From GCA-2715645 sp042095375 (lineage in GTDB: Bacteria > Bacteroidota > Bacteroidia > Cytophagales > MED-G16), in NCBI GenBank assembly GCA_042095375.1, contig JBELBJ010000024.1:1-18643 (forward strand): a DNA stretch of 18,643 nucleotides. Direction: 5' to 3'. Below, one piece after another: positions 1-7,778 of the stretch. The position numbers and the translations under genes were made by a program. Every line of letters starts with the position of its first letter. Position 1 is the first letter of the stretch. The notes under the pieces were generated by a model that searched no databases, was not told where the DNA came from, and saw nothing but the letters and a program-made list of their open reading frames with translations.

Positions 1-50
1 CAACAATATAAAAAAAATTGATAATATTTTTATATTACTCTTATAAATTA

Positions 51-58
51 TATTTTTG
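51..58 (+). promoter_or_regulatory. putative -7 promoter element for the exbB operon
   Basis: The bases TATTTTTG match the Bacteroidota -7 consensus TAnnTTTG and lie 46 bases before the exbB start codon. No well-spaced -33 TTG is visible, so the call rests on one box in AT-rich DNA. The rest of positions 1-104 shows no gene or RNA structure. Confidence 0.35.
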
Positions 59-104
59 ACAAATTTGAATCAAATTAAACTTAACTAAATAATCAAAAAT
101 TACT

Positions 105-944
105 ATGAAAAAATTATTATCATTAATCCTTTTTTTATCATTTCTCACACTCGGAAGCAACACTTTTGCTCAGGATGAAGTTATTGTAGATTCAGTTGAA
201 TCTGTTTCAGATACATCCACAGTTATTGAAGAAGGTTTAGCTTCAGAAGTTGTTGAAACCAATGAAGATGAAGAAGAAGAAATTATTTTTGAAGAAGAAG
301 AATCAAAAGGTTTCCATCAAGCAATTAAAGAACAGTTTATTCAAGGTGGATGGCAATTTATGGGTATTGTACTTTTGTGCCTTATATTAGGCTTAGCAGT
401 ATCTATTGAAAGAATTATTACTTTAAATTTAGCTACTTCAGATACTAAGAAGTTATTATCAGATGTTGATGATGCTTTAAAAAACAAAGGTGGTGTAAAT
501 GCTGCTAAAGAAATATGTAAAAATACTAGAGGTCCTGTAGCTTCAATTTTCACTCAGGGTCTTATGAGAGCTTCTGAAGGAATCGATATGGTAGAAAAAT
601 CAATTATTTCATATGGTTCTGTTGAAATGGGAAAACTTGAAAAAGGAATGGTATGGATTTCACTTTTTATTTCATTAGCACCTATGTTAGGTTTCATGGG
701 TACAGTAATTGGTATGATTGGTGCTTTTGATGCTATTGCTGAAGCAGGAGACGTCTCACCTTCATTAGTAGCAGGTGGAATTAAAATAGCATTATTGACA
801 ACTGTAGGTGGTCTTATAGTTGCAGTTATTCTTCAGTTATTTTACAATTATCTTGTATCTAAAATAGATTCTCTTGTAAACAATATGGAGGATGCATCAA
901 TTTCATTAGTTGATATTTTAGTAAAAAATAAACTTTCTAAGTAA
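105..944 (+). CDS. exbB: MotA/TolQ/ExbB-family proton channel protein
   Basis: This is the stator-channel subunit of an inner-membrane motor that turns proton flow into force, usually on TonB for outer-membrane transport. Residues 1-22 look like a cleavable Sec signal peptide ending TFA/Q. A very acidic periplasmic stretch follows at about 40-67, including a near-continuous Glu/Asp run. The first membrane helix is near 83-103. The conserved TolQ/ExbB block near 180-250 has LAPMLGFMGTVIGMI and then a third helix with VAGGIKIALLTTVGGL. The signal peptide plus acidic extension is normal for flavobacterial ExbB proteins and is not a fusion artefact. It is the first gene of a four-gene run whose next ATG follows its stop directly. 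The family is certain; the exact partner (TonB or another system) is not visible. Confidence 0.93.
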   Translation: MKKLLSLILFLSFLTLGSNTFAQDEVIVDSVESVSDTSTVIEEGLASEVVETNEDEEEEIIFEEEESKGFHQAIKEQFIQGGWQFMGIVLLCLILGLAVSIERIITLNLATSDTKKLLSDVDDALKNKGGVNAAKEICKNTRGPVASIFTQGLMRASEGIDMVEKSIISYGSVEMGKLEKGMVWISLFISLAPMLGFMGTVIGMIGAFDAIAEAGDVSPSLVAGGIKIALLTTVGGLIVAVILQLFYNYLVSKIDSLVNNMEDASISLVDILVKNKLSK

Positions 945-1283
945 ATGTTATTTTTAGATATAATTGATATAGCATTATTCTCTGCTTATGGGTTAGTTAT
1001 AATTGGAGCTCTTTTAGCTGTTGGTTTTCCTATCTACTTATCTTCAAAGAATCCAGCAAGTTTAAAAAAATCTGGTATGGCTTTTGGTGGATTACTTATC
1101 ATGTTTTTGGTTGGTTATTTGATATCTGGAAACGAAGTATTACCTACTTACATTGAATTTGGAGTAGATGCAGGATTATCAAAATTTATTGGTGGAATGA
1201 TTATTCTTGTTTATTTATTAGCTGGTATAGCTATTGGAGGTATAATTTATTCTGAGTTCTCTAAAACTTTCAAAAATGGCTAG
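945..1283 (+). CDS. small three-helix membrane protein of the exbB-exbD cluster
   Basis: This 112-residue protein has three hydrophobic segments, at about 10-32, 45-63 and 80-104, with short polar links (SSKNPASLKKSG between the first two). Its ATG follows the exbB stop with no gap, and its last eight bases overlap the next exbD gene, so it is almost certainly translated with the motor genes. A similar small membrane protein sits at this place in flavobacterial exbB-exbD-exbD clusters as far as I recall; no biochemical role is known to me. An accessory or assembly factor of the ExbB/ExbD complex is inferred from position alone. Confidence 0.8.
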   Translation: MLFLDIIDIALFSAYGLVIIGALLAVGFPIYLSSKNPASLKKSGMAFGGLLIMFLVGYLISGNEVLPTYIEFGVDAGLSKFIGGMIILVYLLAGIAIGGIIYSEFSKTFKNG

Positions 1284-1914
1284 AAAAAATAGACCTACTG
1301 CAGAAATCCCAAATGGATCAATGGCTGATATTGCATTTCTACTATTAATTTTCTTTTTAGTTACTACAACTATAGCAAATGATAAGGGTATTGCAATGCT
1401 ATTGCCACCAAAACCAGATCCAAATCAACCACCTCCTGAAGTAACTAAAAATGATAGAAATATTTTTAAAATTTTGGCTAATTCTCAGGATAAATTACTT
1501 GTTGAAGACGAACCATTAACAGATGTTTTTGAATTAAAGGAAATGGTTAAAAGTTTTGTATTAAATTTTGGAAATCCTGGAGAAGAAGGCGTTGTAATTT
1601 ATAATAGTCTTCCTTCTTCAATGAAATCATATGTTTCATTGAATGGGAGAAGAGTTGATTTCTCAGATGATCCTACAGAAGCTGTTGTTTCTTTCAAAGC
1701 TGACAGAGGTACTTCTTATGAACTTTTTGTTCAAGTTTTAGATCAAATTAATGGTGCTTATAATGATATTTATGGTTCCAGAGTTGGTATTTCTGCCTCT
1801 GATTTCTTACAGCTTGATAGAGATGATCCAATTCAAAAAAGAAAATATAATAATGCTAGAGATGGTATTCCAAGAGCAATATCAATCGCAGAACCAAATA
1901 AAATAGGAGGATAA
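1276..1914 (+). CDS. exbD: ExbD/TolR-family biopolymer transport protein (long form)
   Basis: ExbD partners ExbB, supplying the membrane helix with the proton-carrying Asp and a periplasmic domain. The N-terminus has the family pattern: a basic start (MARKNRP), IPNGSMADIAFLLLIFFLVT with the key Asp at residue 18, then a Pro-rich linker (PPKPDPNQPPP). At 212 residues it is longer than the usual roughly 140-residue ExbD. The extra length lies in the middle and C-terminal periplasmic part and ends in the basic tail KRKYNNARDGIPRA. Long first-ExbD proteins are usual in Flavobacteriia. The start overlaps the preceding gene by eight bases (ATGGCTAG), and the next exbD starts one base after its stop. 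Substrate specificity cannot be read from the sequence. Confidence 0.92.
   Translation: MARKNRPTAEIPNGSMADIAFLLLIFFLVTTTIANDKGIAMLLPPKPDPNQPPPEVTKNDRNIFKILANSQDKLLVEDEPLTDVFELKEMVKSFVLNFGNPGEEGVVIYNSLPSSMKSYVSLNGRRVDFSDDPTEAVVSFKADRGTSYELFVQVLDQINGAYNDIYGSRVGISASDFLQLDRDDPIQKRKYNNARDGIPRAISIAEPNKIGG
1905..1910 (+). promoter_or_regulatory. full Shine-Dalgarno sequence before the second exbD
   Basis: AGGAGG lies five bases before the ATG of the second exbD, inside the last codons (Ile-Gly-Gly) of the first exbD. Other starts in this window have no such motif, in line with the Bacteroidota habit of starting translation without Shine-Dalgarno pairing. It may be a real ribosome site fixing the ratio of the two ExbD proteins, or a by-product of the Gly-Gly codons. 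Confidence 0.45.
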
Positions 1915-1915
1915 G

Positions 1916-2377
1916 ATGGCGAAATTTGGAAAAAAATCTAACACTTCTCAAGATATACCTACTGCTGCCTTGCCGGATATAATTTTTATGTTGTTATTCT
2001 TTTTTATGGTAACAACTGTTCTACGAGAAACAGATATTTTGGTTAAACAACAATTACCTAGAGCTGTTCAACTTACGAAGTTAGAAAGGAAATCACTTGT
2101 AAGTTACATTTATATAGGAGAGCCAAAACAGGTTAATTTATATGGTAAAGAACCAAAAATACAGGTCAATGATGTTTTTGTCGAAGTTTCTGATATTGTT
2201 CAATTTGTCAATCAGGAAAAAGATAAATTAAATGAGGCTGAAAGAGACCAAATTACAATGTCAATGAAAGTTGATATTGAATCTAAAATGGGTATTGTTT
2301 CAGATGTTCAACAAGAACTTAGAGAAGCTAATGCTAGAAAAGTTCTTTATAGTTCTATTAAGTCTGTTGATTTATAA
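1916..2377 (+). CDS. exbD: ExbD/TolR-family biopolymer transport protein (second copy)
   Basis: This is a 153-residue ExbD paralogue. After a basic N-terminus (MAKFGKKSNTSQ) comes IPTAALPDIIFMLLFFFMVTT, with the conserved membrane Asp at residue 22, then a short linker and a compact periplasmic domain of ordinary ExbD length. It shares only the membrane-helix pattern with its upstream neighbour, so the two are old paralogues and not a recent duplication. Two different ExbDs beside one ExbB suggest a mixed ExbD pair in the motor, or two alternative motors; this is inference. It is the last gene of the cluster, and its stop codon lies inside the left arm of a long A/T inverted repeat. Confidence 0.92.
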   Translation: MAKFGKKSNTSQDIPTAALPDIIFMLLFFFMVTTVLRETDILVKQQLPRAVQLTKLERKSLVSYIYIGEPKQVNLYGKEPKIQVNDVFVEVSDIVQFVNQEKDKLNEAERDQITMSMKVDIESKMGIVSDVQQELREANARKVLYSSIKSVDL

Positions 2378-2413
2378 ATTAAAAAAAAAATATTTTTTTT
2401 TTTAATTTATAAA
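2371..2413. repeat. perfect A/T-only inverted repeat (possible bidirectional terminator)
   Basis: Positions 2371-2390 and 2394-2413 are perfect reverse complements (20 bases each) with a three-base TAT loop. Both arms contain only A and T: TTTATAAATT followed by an A-run, and the mirror. The left arm includes the stop codon of the second exbD; the right arm ends four bases before the transporter ATG. It could act as an intrinsic terminator on either strand, since the T-run is inside the stem, or as a hairpin limiting translation of the next gene. Its A-runs and T-runs are also places where sequencing error is possible. Confidence 0.6.
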
Positions 2414-2417
2414 TTTG

Positions 2418-3695
2418 ATGATGAAAAATAATAGAGTAATTAATGCCTGGTGTATGTACGACTGGGCTAATTCGGTATACTCATTAGTAATTACTACTGC
2501 AATTTTTCCAATATATTATAATTCAGTTACAACTTCTTCTTCTGGTTCAGATTTAGTTCAATTCTTTGGAATTGAAATTGTAAATTCAGTATTATATTCT
2601 TATTCCTTATCCTTTTCTTTTTTAATTCTTACTTTTTTTCAACCTATATTATCAGGAATTGCTGACTTTTCAGGAAATAAAAAATTGTTTTTGAGATTAT
2701 TTATGTACCTGGGATCATTTGCTTGTATGTCCTTATATTTTTTTGATGGTAATAATGTTGAGTTTGGTATAATTAGTTCAGTTATAGCTAGTATTGGATT
2801 TACTGGAAGTTTGGTATTTTATAATGCATTTTTACCTGAAATAGCATCAGAAGATGATCTTGATAAAATAAGTGCAAGAGGGTATACTTTTGGATATATT
2901 GGAAGTGTTATTTTATTGATTATTTGTCTTATTTTGATACAAATGTTTGATGTTTTTGGTTTTAAAGATTCCAAATCAGCAACAAAATTTACCTTTTTAT
3001 TAGTAGGGATATGGTGGATTGTTTTTTCACAGATAACCTTATATTTTATACCTCAAAAAGCTAAAAAAATAAAACTTAACTTAGAAATTTTATCACATGG
3101 AATAAAAGAATTAATTAAAGTTTGGAATTATATTAAAAATGTTAGAAATCTTAAGCTTTATTTATTTTCTTATTTTTTCTATAGCATGGGTGTTCAAACA
3201 ATTATGTTAGTAGCTTCTTATTTTGGTAGTAAGGAATTGAATCTAGATCAAGATAAACTGATATTTACAATTTTAATCATTCAGATTATTGCAATTTTTG
3301 GAGCATATTTTTTTGCTTATGTATCTAAAATGAAAGGTAATAAGTTTTCATTGGTTGTTATGAATATTGCATGGATATTTATTTGCTTATCAGCTTACTT
3401 TACAACAAATGAAAGTCAATTTTACTTTTTAGCTGCTGCTGTTGGTATTTTGATGGGAGGGATTCAATCTCTTTCTAGATCTACATTTACAAAATTAATT
3501 CCTTCTGAAATAAACGACAATGCCTCTTTTTTTAATTTTTATGCTATTTCGTATAATATTTCTGTAGTTATTGGAACATTTTCTTATGGTTATATTGAGC
3601 AAATAACAGGAAGCATGAGAACCAGTATATTAGCTTTAATGTTCTTTTTTATTATTGGATTATTAATCTTATTATTTACAAGAATTAAAAGATAA
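2418..3695 (+). CDS. UMF1-type MFS transporter (Atg22-like)
   Basis: This is a 425-residue inner-membrane transporter of the major facilitator superfamily. The opening NAWCMYDWANSVYSLVITTA is the signature of the UMF1 group, related to the yeast vacuolar effluxer Atg22. About twelve hydrophobic helices follow, with a basic central loop near 215-240 (KAKKIKL) between the halves and a late GGIQSLSRSTFTKLIP segment typical of the group. A TTG three bases earlier could be read as a start, but ATG at 2418 (or the adjacent one at 2421) is more likely. The substrate is unknown; amino-acid or solute export has been proposed for relatives. It follows the A/T hairpin, and the nuclease-domain gene begins seven bases after its stop. 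Confidence 0.88.
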   Translation: MMKNNRVINAWCMYDWANSVYSLVITTAIFPIYYNSVTTSSSGSDLVQFFGIEIVNSVLYSYSLSFSFLILTFFQPILSGIADFSGNKKLFLRLFMYLGSFACMSLYFFDGNNVEFGIISSVIASIGFTGSLVFYNAFLPEIASEDDLDKISARGYTFGYIGSVILLIICLILIQMFDVFGFKDSKSATKFTFLLVGIWWIVFSQITLYFIPQKAKKIKLNLEILSHGIKELIKVWNYIKNVRNLKLYLFSYFFYSMGVQTIMLVASYFGSKELNLDQDKLIFTILIIQIIAIFGAYFFAYVSKMKGNKFSLVVMNIAWIFICLSAYFTTNESQFYFLAAAVGILMGGIQSLSRSTFTKLIPSEINDNASFFNFYAISYNISVVIGTFSYGYIEQITGSMRTSILALMFFFIIGLLILLFTRIKR

Positions 3696-3702
3696 GTATT
3701 AA

Positions 3703-4146
3703 ATGTATAAGCTTAATCTTCCAACCTTTGATTTTATATTATCATCCAAAGACTCAAAAAAATTTATTTTTGATATTATTCGAAAAAAACATTATGTATT
3801 AACCCCAGAGGAGTGGGTTAGACAAAATTTATTACACTATCTAGTATTTAACTTGAATTACCCTAAATCTTTAATAAAAGTTGAAGCAAAATTAAAGTAT
3901 AATAATTTAACAAAGCGAGCAGATATTTTGGTATATGATAATAATTTTGCAATTAAATTATTGGTCGAATGTAAATCATATAAGATAAAATTGAACAAAT
4001 CAGCTTTTGATCAAGCTTCTGTTTATAACAAGAAATTCAAAAGTGAATACTTGATGGTTTCAAATGGAATTAATCACTTTTGTTGTAAATATGATTGGAA
4101 GAATAAAAATATAATTTATACAGATTCTTTTCCTGATTATAAATGA
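3703..4146 (+). CDS. stand-alone type I restriction HsdR N-terminal (PD-(D/E)XK) domain protein
   Basis: This 147-residue protein matches the nuclease domain at the N-terminus of type I restriction R subunits. The catalytic pattern is present: RADILVYD with Asp74, LLVECKSYK with Glu89 and Lys91, and a downstream QASVYN matching the QxxxY motif (Gln104, Tyr108). The helicase part of HsdR is absent, and there is no methylase or specificity gene nearby, so this is not a restriction system. Small proteins of this kind are widespread single genes in Flavobacteriia, with no role known to me; DNA repair or processing is a guess. The catalytic residues suggest an active nuclease. Its TGA stop directly abuts the stop of the convergent alanine dehydrogenase gene. 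Confidence 0.85.
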   Translation: MYKLNLPTFDFILSSKDSKKFIFDIIRKKHYVLTPEEWVRQNLLHYLVFNLNYPKSLIKVEAKLKYNNLTKRADILVYDNNFAIKLLVECKSYKIKLNKSAFDQASVYNKKFKSEYLMVSNGINHFCCKYDWKNKNIIYTDSFPDYK

Positions 4147-5259
4147 TTAAATAAAATTTGATATATCCGTATACTTTAAATTAAATGCATCAGAAACTTC
4201 TTTATATACTACATTATTAGAAATTATATTTAGACCTTTTTTCAATTCTATATTTTCTTCACATGCCTTTTTCCATCCTTTTTCGGCTATTTCAATTATA
4301 TAAGGTAGTGTTTTATTTGTTAGAGCTAAAGTTGATGTATATGGTACAGCGCCAGGCATATTAGCTACACAATAATGGAGAATTCCATCAATTAAGTAAG
4401 TAGGATTTTGGTGAGTTGTAGGTTTAGAAGTCTCAAAACATCCTCCTTGATCAATTGCTATATCAACTAATACACAACCCTTTTTCAAATCTTTCAACAT
4501 TGTTTTTTTAATCAATTTTGGTGCTTTTCCACCAGTTACAAGTACTGCTCCAATAATAAGGTCACTTTTAATTGCATGATTAAATAAAATATTATTATTT
4601 GATAAAATGGCTTTAACATTTGCTGGCATTTCATTATTTAATTTTTTGACTTTTGATTCATCAGTATCTAATATTGTTACACTGGCTTGTAGTCCAGAAC
4701 ACATTTTTGCAGCTTCCGTACCAGAAATACCTCCCCCAATTATTAAAACTTTGGCAGGCGATACGTTTTCTACTCCCCCTAATAATATTCCTCTTCCACC
4801 CATAGGTTTTTCAAGATATTTAGCTCCTTCTTGAGCTGCCATTCTTCCTGCTACTTCTGACATTGGTTTCAATAAAGGTAGTAAGCCATCTTCTTTTTCA
4901 ACAGTTTCGTAAGCAATACATATACTTTTATTATTTAGCATAGCTCTGGTAAGATTTTCATTAGATGCAAAATGAAAATATGTAAAAACAATTTGATTTT
5001 CTTTTATTTTATTATATTCTGTTTCAATTGGTTCTTTTACTTTTAGAATCATATCTGAATTATTGTAAACTTCTTCTGATGTCTTACATATTTGTGCTCC
5101 TGATATTTTATACTCTTGATTTGAAAAATTACTTTCTATCCCTGCATTTTTTTCAACAATTACTATGTGACCTTTATCAATAAGTTTTTTTACTCCATTA
5201 GGAGTGATAGCTACTCTAAATTCATTATTTTTAATTTCTTTTGGTATACCTATTTTCAT
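4147..5259 (-). CDS. ald: alanine dehydrogenase
   Basis: This cytoplasmic NAD enzyme interconverts L-alanine with pyruvate, ammonia and NADH. The 370 residues match the family length. The known functional residues are in register: Arg15 (FRVAIT), Lys75 (VKEP) and His96 (TYFHFAS) at the substrate site, the nucleotide-binding VLIIGGGISG at 171-180, and the catalytic Asp270 in DIAIDQGG. MPGAVPYTSTLALTN is the usual late block. It starts with the family motif MKIGIPKEIK, so the start is secure. It is transcribed away from the E1 gene from a 101-base gap with a -7 box for each gene. Linked functions (alanine to pyruvate, then a 2-oxoacid dehydrogenase) are suggestive only. Confidence 0.96.
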   Translation of the reverse strand: MKIGIPKEIKNNEFRVAITPNGVKKLIDKGHIVIVEKNAGIESNFSNQEYKISGAQICKTSEEVYNNSDMILKVKEPIETEYNKIKENQIVFTYFHFASNENLTRAMLNNKSICIAYETVEKEDGLLPLLKPMSEVAGRMAAQEGAKYLEKPMGGRGILLGGVENVSPAKVLIIGGGISGTEAAKMCSGLQASVTILDTDESKVKKLNNEMPANVKAILSNNNILFNHAIKSDLIIGAVLVTGGKAPKLIKKTMLKDLKKGCVLVDIAIDQGGCFETSKPTTHQNPTYLIDGILHYCVANMPGAVPYTSTLALTNKTLPYIIEIAEKGWKKACEENIELKKGLNIISNNVVYKEVSDAFNLKYTDISNFI

Positions 5260-5275
5260 TATTTAAATTCTTCCA

Positions 5276-5283
5276 CAAAAATA
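5276..5283 (-). promoter_or_regulatory. putative -7 promoter element for ald
   Basis: Read on the minus strand this is TATTTTTG, matching TAnnTTTG, 16 bases before the ald start codon. A transcript would begin a few bases downstream and carry a very short leader. No convincing -33 TTG is seen. Confidence 0.4.
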
Positions 5284-5330
5284 TTTATAGTTCTCATTAT
5301 TAATATAATATTTTAGTTTTTTTTATTTTT

Positions 5331-5338
5331 TATATTTG
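5331..5338 (+). promoter_or_regulatory. putative -7 promoter element for the fused E1 gene
   Basis: TATATTTG is an exact TAnnTTTG match, 22 bases before the E1 start codon, which gives a short leader. The expected -33 position has no clear TTG. Confidence 0.45.
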
Positions 5339-5360
5339 TACTTATATTTCTTATAATTTC

Positions 5361-7778
5361 ATGACAAAATTTTCTAAAATTCTTTCAAATAAAATAAAGC
5401 TTTCAAAGCAAGAGATCTTAAATGATTATTATCTAATTAATGAAAGTAGAAATATAAGTCTTATAGGCAGGAAGGAAGTTTTTATGGGTCGAGCAAAATT
5501 TGGAGTTTTTGGAGATGGTAAAGAGTTACCTCAAATAGCTATGTCTAAAGTTTTTAAAAATGGTGATATAAGATCAGGTTATTATAGAGATCAAACTTTT
5601 ATGATGGCAATAGATCAATTGAATTCCGAACAGTTTTTTGCTCAACTTTATGCAAATACTGATATATTAAAAGATCCTCATTCTGGTGGTAGACAAATGA
5701 ACTCTCATTTTGCTACTAGAATGTTAAATAAAAAGGGTGAATGGAAAACTTTAACGGATATGAAAAATTCGTCTAGTGATGTTTCATGTGTTGCCGGACA
5801 AATGCCAAGACTTGTTGGCTTAGCATATGCATCTAAACTTTATAGAAAAAATAAAGAATTAAAAAATTACCCTGATTTTTCAGTAAACGGTAATGAAATT
5901 GCATTTGGCACAATTGGAAATGCAGCTACATCTGAGGGACATTTCTGGGAAACAATTAATGCTGCAGGTGTATTACAAATACCAATGATTTTATCGATTT
6001 GGGATGATGATTATGGAATTTCAGTACCTTCAGAATATCATACAACTCGTAATGATTTGTCAAAAGCTTTAAGTGGTTTTCAAAGAAAAAATGATAAAGA
6101 AAATGGTTTTGAATTATTTGAGGTATATGGCTGGGACTACTTGGGTTTATTGGAAGCTTATGTTAAAGCAGAAGAATTTGCTAGAAAACATCATGTTCCA
6201 TGTATAATTCATGTAAAGGAATTGACTCAACCTCAAGGCCATACAACTTCTGGTTCCCATGAAAGATACAAAAGTAAAGAAAGGTTAAAGTGGGAAAGAG
6301 ATAATGATTGCATAAAGTTGATGAGAAAATGGATTTTAGAAAATCAAATTGCTGAAGAAAATGAATTAGATGAAATTGAAAATAAAGCTATTCTCGACTC
6401 TAAAAAAAGTAGAGATACGGCTTGGAAAGACTATAGAAGTGAGATAAAAGAAGATCTTCAAGAAGCAATTTCTGTATTAACAAGAGTTGCTCAAAATAGT
6501 CCTAAAAATAAGATTGAAATAATTAAACTTAGAAATGAATTAAGTTCAATACTCTTTCCTTTAAAAAGGGATATTTATAAGTGTCTGAAAAAAGTTTTAA
6601 TAATTATAAGAGGTGAAGAAAATATTGCTAGAAAATTTCTTATTGATTTAATTAATGAAAAATCTGAGAAATATACTTATCAGTATAGCTCTCATTTGTA
6701 CAGTGAATCAAAGTTTTCGGCACTTAAAATTACTGAAGTAAAACCATCTTATGATGAAAACTCAAAAATCGTTGATGGTAGAGAAATTATAAATTCTTGT
6801 TTTCATTCGATTTTTAGGAATAATAAGCTAGTTTTTGCTGTTGGAGAAGATGTTGGTATAATTGGAGGAGTTAATCAAGGATTTGCTGGCATTCAAGAAA
6901 AATTTGGAAAATTAAGAATTACTGATACTGGTGTTAGAGAAGCATCAATAATTGGTCAAGGTATTGGAGCAGCACTTAGAGGATTAAGACCTATTGTTGA
7001 GGTTCAGTATCTTGATTATATATATTGGGCAATTCAAACACTTTCAGATGATTTAGCTACTCTTCATTATAGAACTAAAGGTGGTCAAAAAGCACCATTA
7101 ATTATAAGAACAAGGGGACATAGATTGGAGGGTATATGGCATTCAGGATCACCTATGAGTGTACTTGTTAATAGTTTAAGGGGAATTTATATTCTTACTC
7201 CTAGAAACTTTGTACAAGCAGCTGGAATGTATAATACAATGCTATTATCTGATGAACCTTCTATAATTGTAGAACCTCTTAATGCGTATAGATTAAAAGA
7301 AAAAATGCCCAATAATATTTCTGAAATTAGAGTTTCTTTAGGGATGCCTGAAATTTTAAGAGAAGGAATTGATATTACTATTGTAACATATGGATCAGTA
7401 ATTAAAATTGCAGAAGAAGCAGCTATGATGTTAGAGAAAATTGGGATTTCCTGTGAAATTATTGATGTACAAACACTTCTTCCTTTTGATATTAATCATA
7501 GTATTTTGGCATCAATAAAAAAAACAAATAGAGTTGTATTCTTGGATGAAGATGTCCCTGGAGGATGTACTGCCTTTATGATGCAAAAGGTTTTAGAAGA
7601 ACAAAATGCATATAAATATTTAGACTCTAAACCTATAACAATATCAGCTAAGGAACATAGACCCTCTTACAGTAGTGATGGGGATTATTTTTCTAAACCA
7701 AATTCAGAAGTAATTTTTGAAGAAGTTTACGATTTATTCAATGAAATAGACCCTAGATCTTATCCTAATTTAGTTTAA
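5361..7778 (+). CDS. fused alpha/beta 2-oxoacid dehydrogenase E1 component
   Basis: This is the thiamine-diphosphate-dependent E1 of a 2-oxoacid dehydrogenase complex, most like the branched-chain (2-oxoisovalerate) type. It decarboxylates the 2-oxo acid and passes the acyl group to lipoyl-E2. Both subunits are in one 805-residue chain. The alpha part is about 40-380, with the TPP/metal site near 183-219 (GTIGNAATSEGHFWETINAA, then WDDDYGIS) and a PQGHTTSGSHERYKS loop at 291-305. A less conserved linker covers about 380-465. The beta part is about 470-790, with the cofactor-activating Glu496 in FAVGED and the late DEDVPGG block. The TPP motif departs from the classical GDG...NN pattern (GTIGN, and Asp for Asn), which I recall as normal in Bacteroidota fused E1s. 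No E2 or E3 gene lies beside it. The exact substrate is uncertain. Its stop abuts the next, convergent gene. Confidence 0.92.
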   Translation: MTKFSKILSNKIKLSKQEILNDYYLINESRNISLIGRKEVFMGRAKFGVFGDGKELPQIAMSKVFKNGDIRSGYYRDQTFMMAIDQLNSEQFFAQLYANTDILKDPHSGGRQMNSHFATRMLNKKGEWKTLTDMKNSSSDVSCVAGQMPRLVGLAYASKLYRKNKELKNYPDFSVNGNEIAFGTIGNAATSEGHFWETINAAGVLQIPMILSIWDDDYGISVPSEYHTTRNDLSKALSGFQRKNDKENGFELFEVYGWDYLGLLEAYVKAEEFARKHHVPCIIHVKELTQPQGHTTSGSHERYKSKERLKWERDNDCIKLMRKWILENQIAEENELDEIENKAILDSKKSRDTAWKDYRSEIKEDLQEAISVLTRVAQNSPKNKIEIIKLRNELSSILFPLKRDIYKCLKKVLIIIRGEENIARKFLIDLINEKSEKYTYQYSSHLYSESKFSALKITEVKPSYDENSKIVDGREIINSCFHSIFRNNKLVFAVGEDVGIIGGVNQGFAGIQEKFGKLRITDTGVREASIIGQGIGAALRGLRPIVEVQYLDYIYWAIQTLSDDLATLHYRTKGGQKAPLIIRTRGHRLEGIWHSGSPMSVLVNSLRGIYILTPRNFVQAAGMYNTMLLSDEPSIIVEPLNAYRLKEKMPNNISEIRVSLGMPEILREGIDITIVTYGSVIKIAEEAAMMLEKIGISCEIIDVQTLLPFDINHSILASIKKTNRVVFLDEDVPGGCTAFMMQKVLEEQNAYKYLDSKPITISAKEHRPSYSSDGDYFSKPNSEVIFEEVYDLFNEIDPRSYPNLV

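Noticed and set aside
240..305. Glu/Asp-rich stretch in ExbB as a repeat expansion or assembly error
   Set aside because: Signal peptide plus acidic linker before the first helix is the normal form of flavobacterial ExbB.
2410..2417. TAAATTTG, an exact -7 match directly before the transporter ATG
   Set aside because: It ends at the start codon, so transcription would begin inside the gene; it is also part of the A/T inverted repeat.
2415..2417. TTG start for the transporter
   Set aside because: Two ATG codons follow immediately, and the family signature begins just after them.
3703..4146. Part of a restriction-modification or defence island
   Set aside because: Only the nuclease domain is present; flanking genes are a transporter and alanine dehydrogenase, and no methylase, specificity or mobile gene is near.
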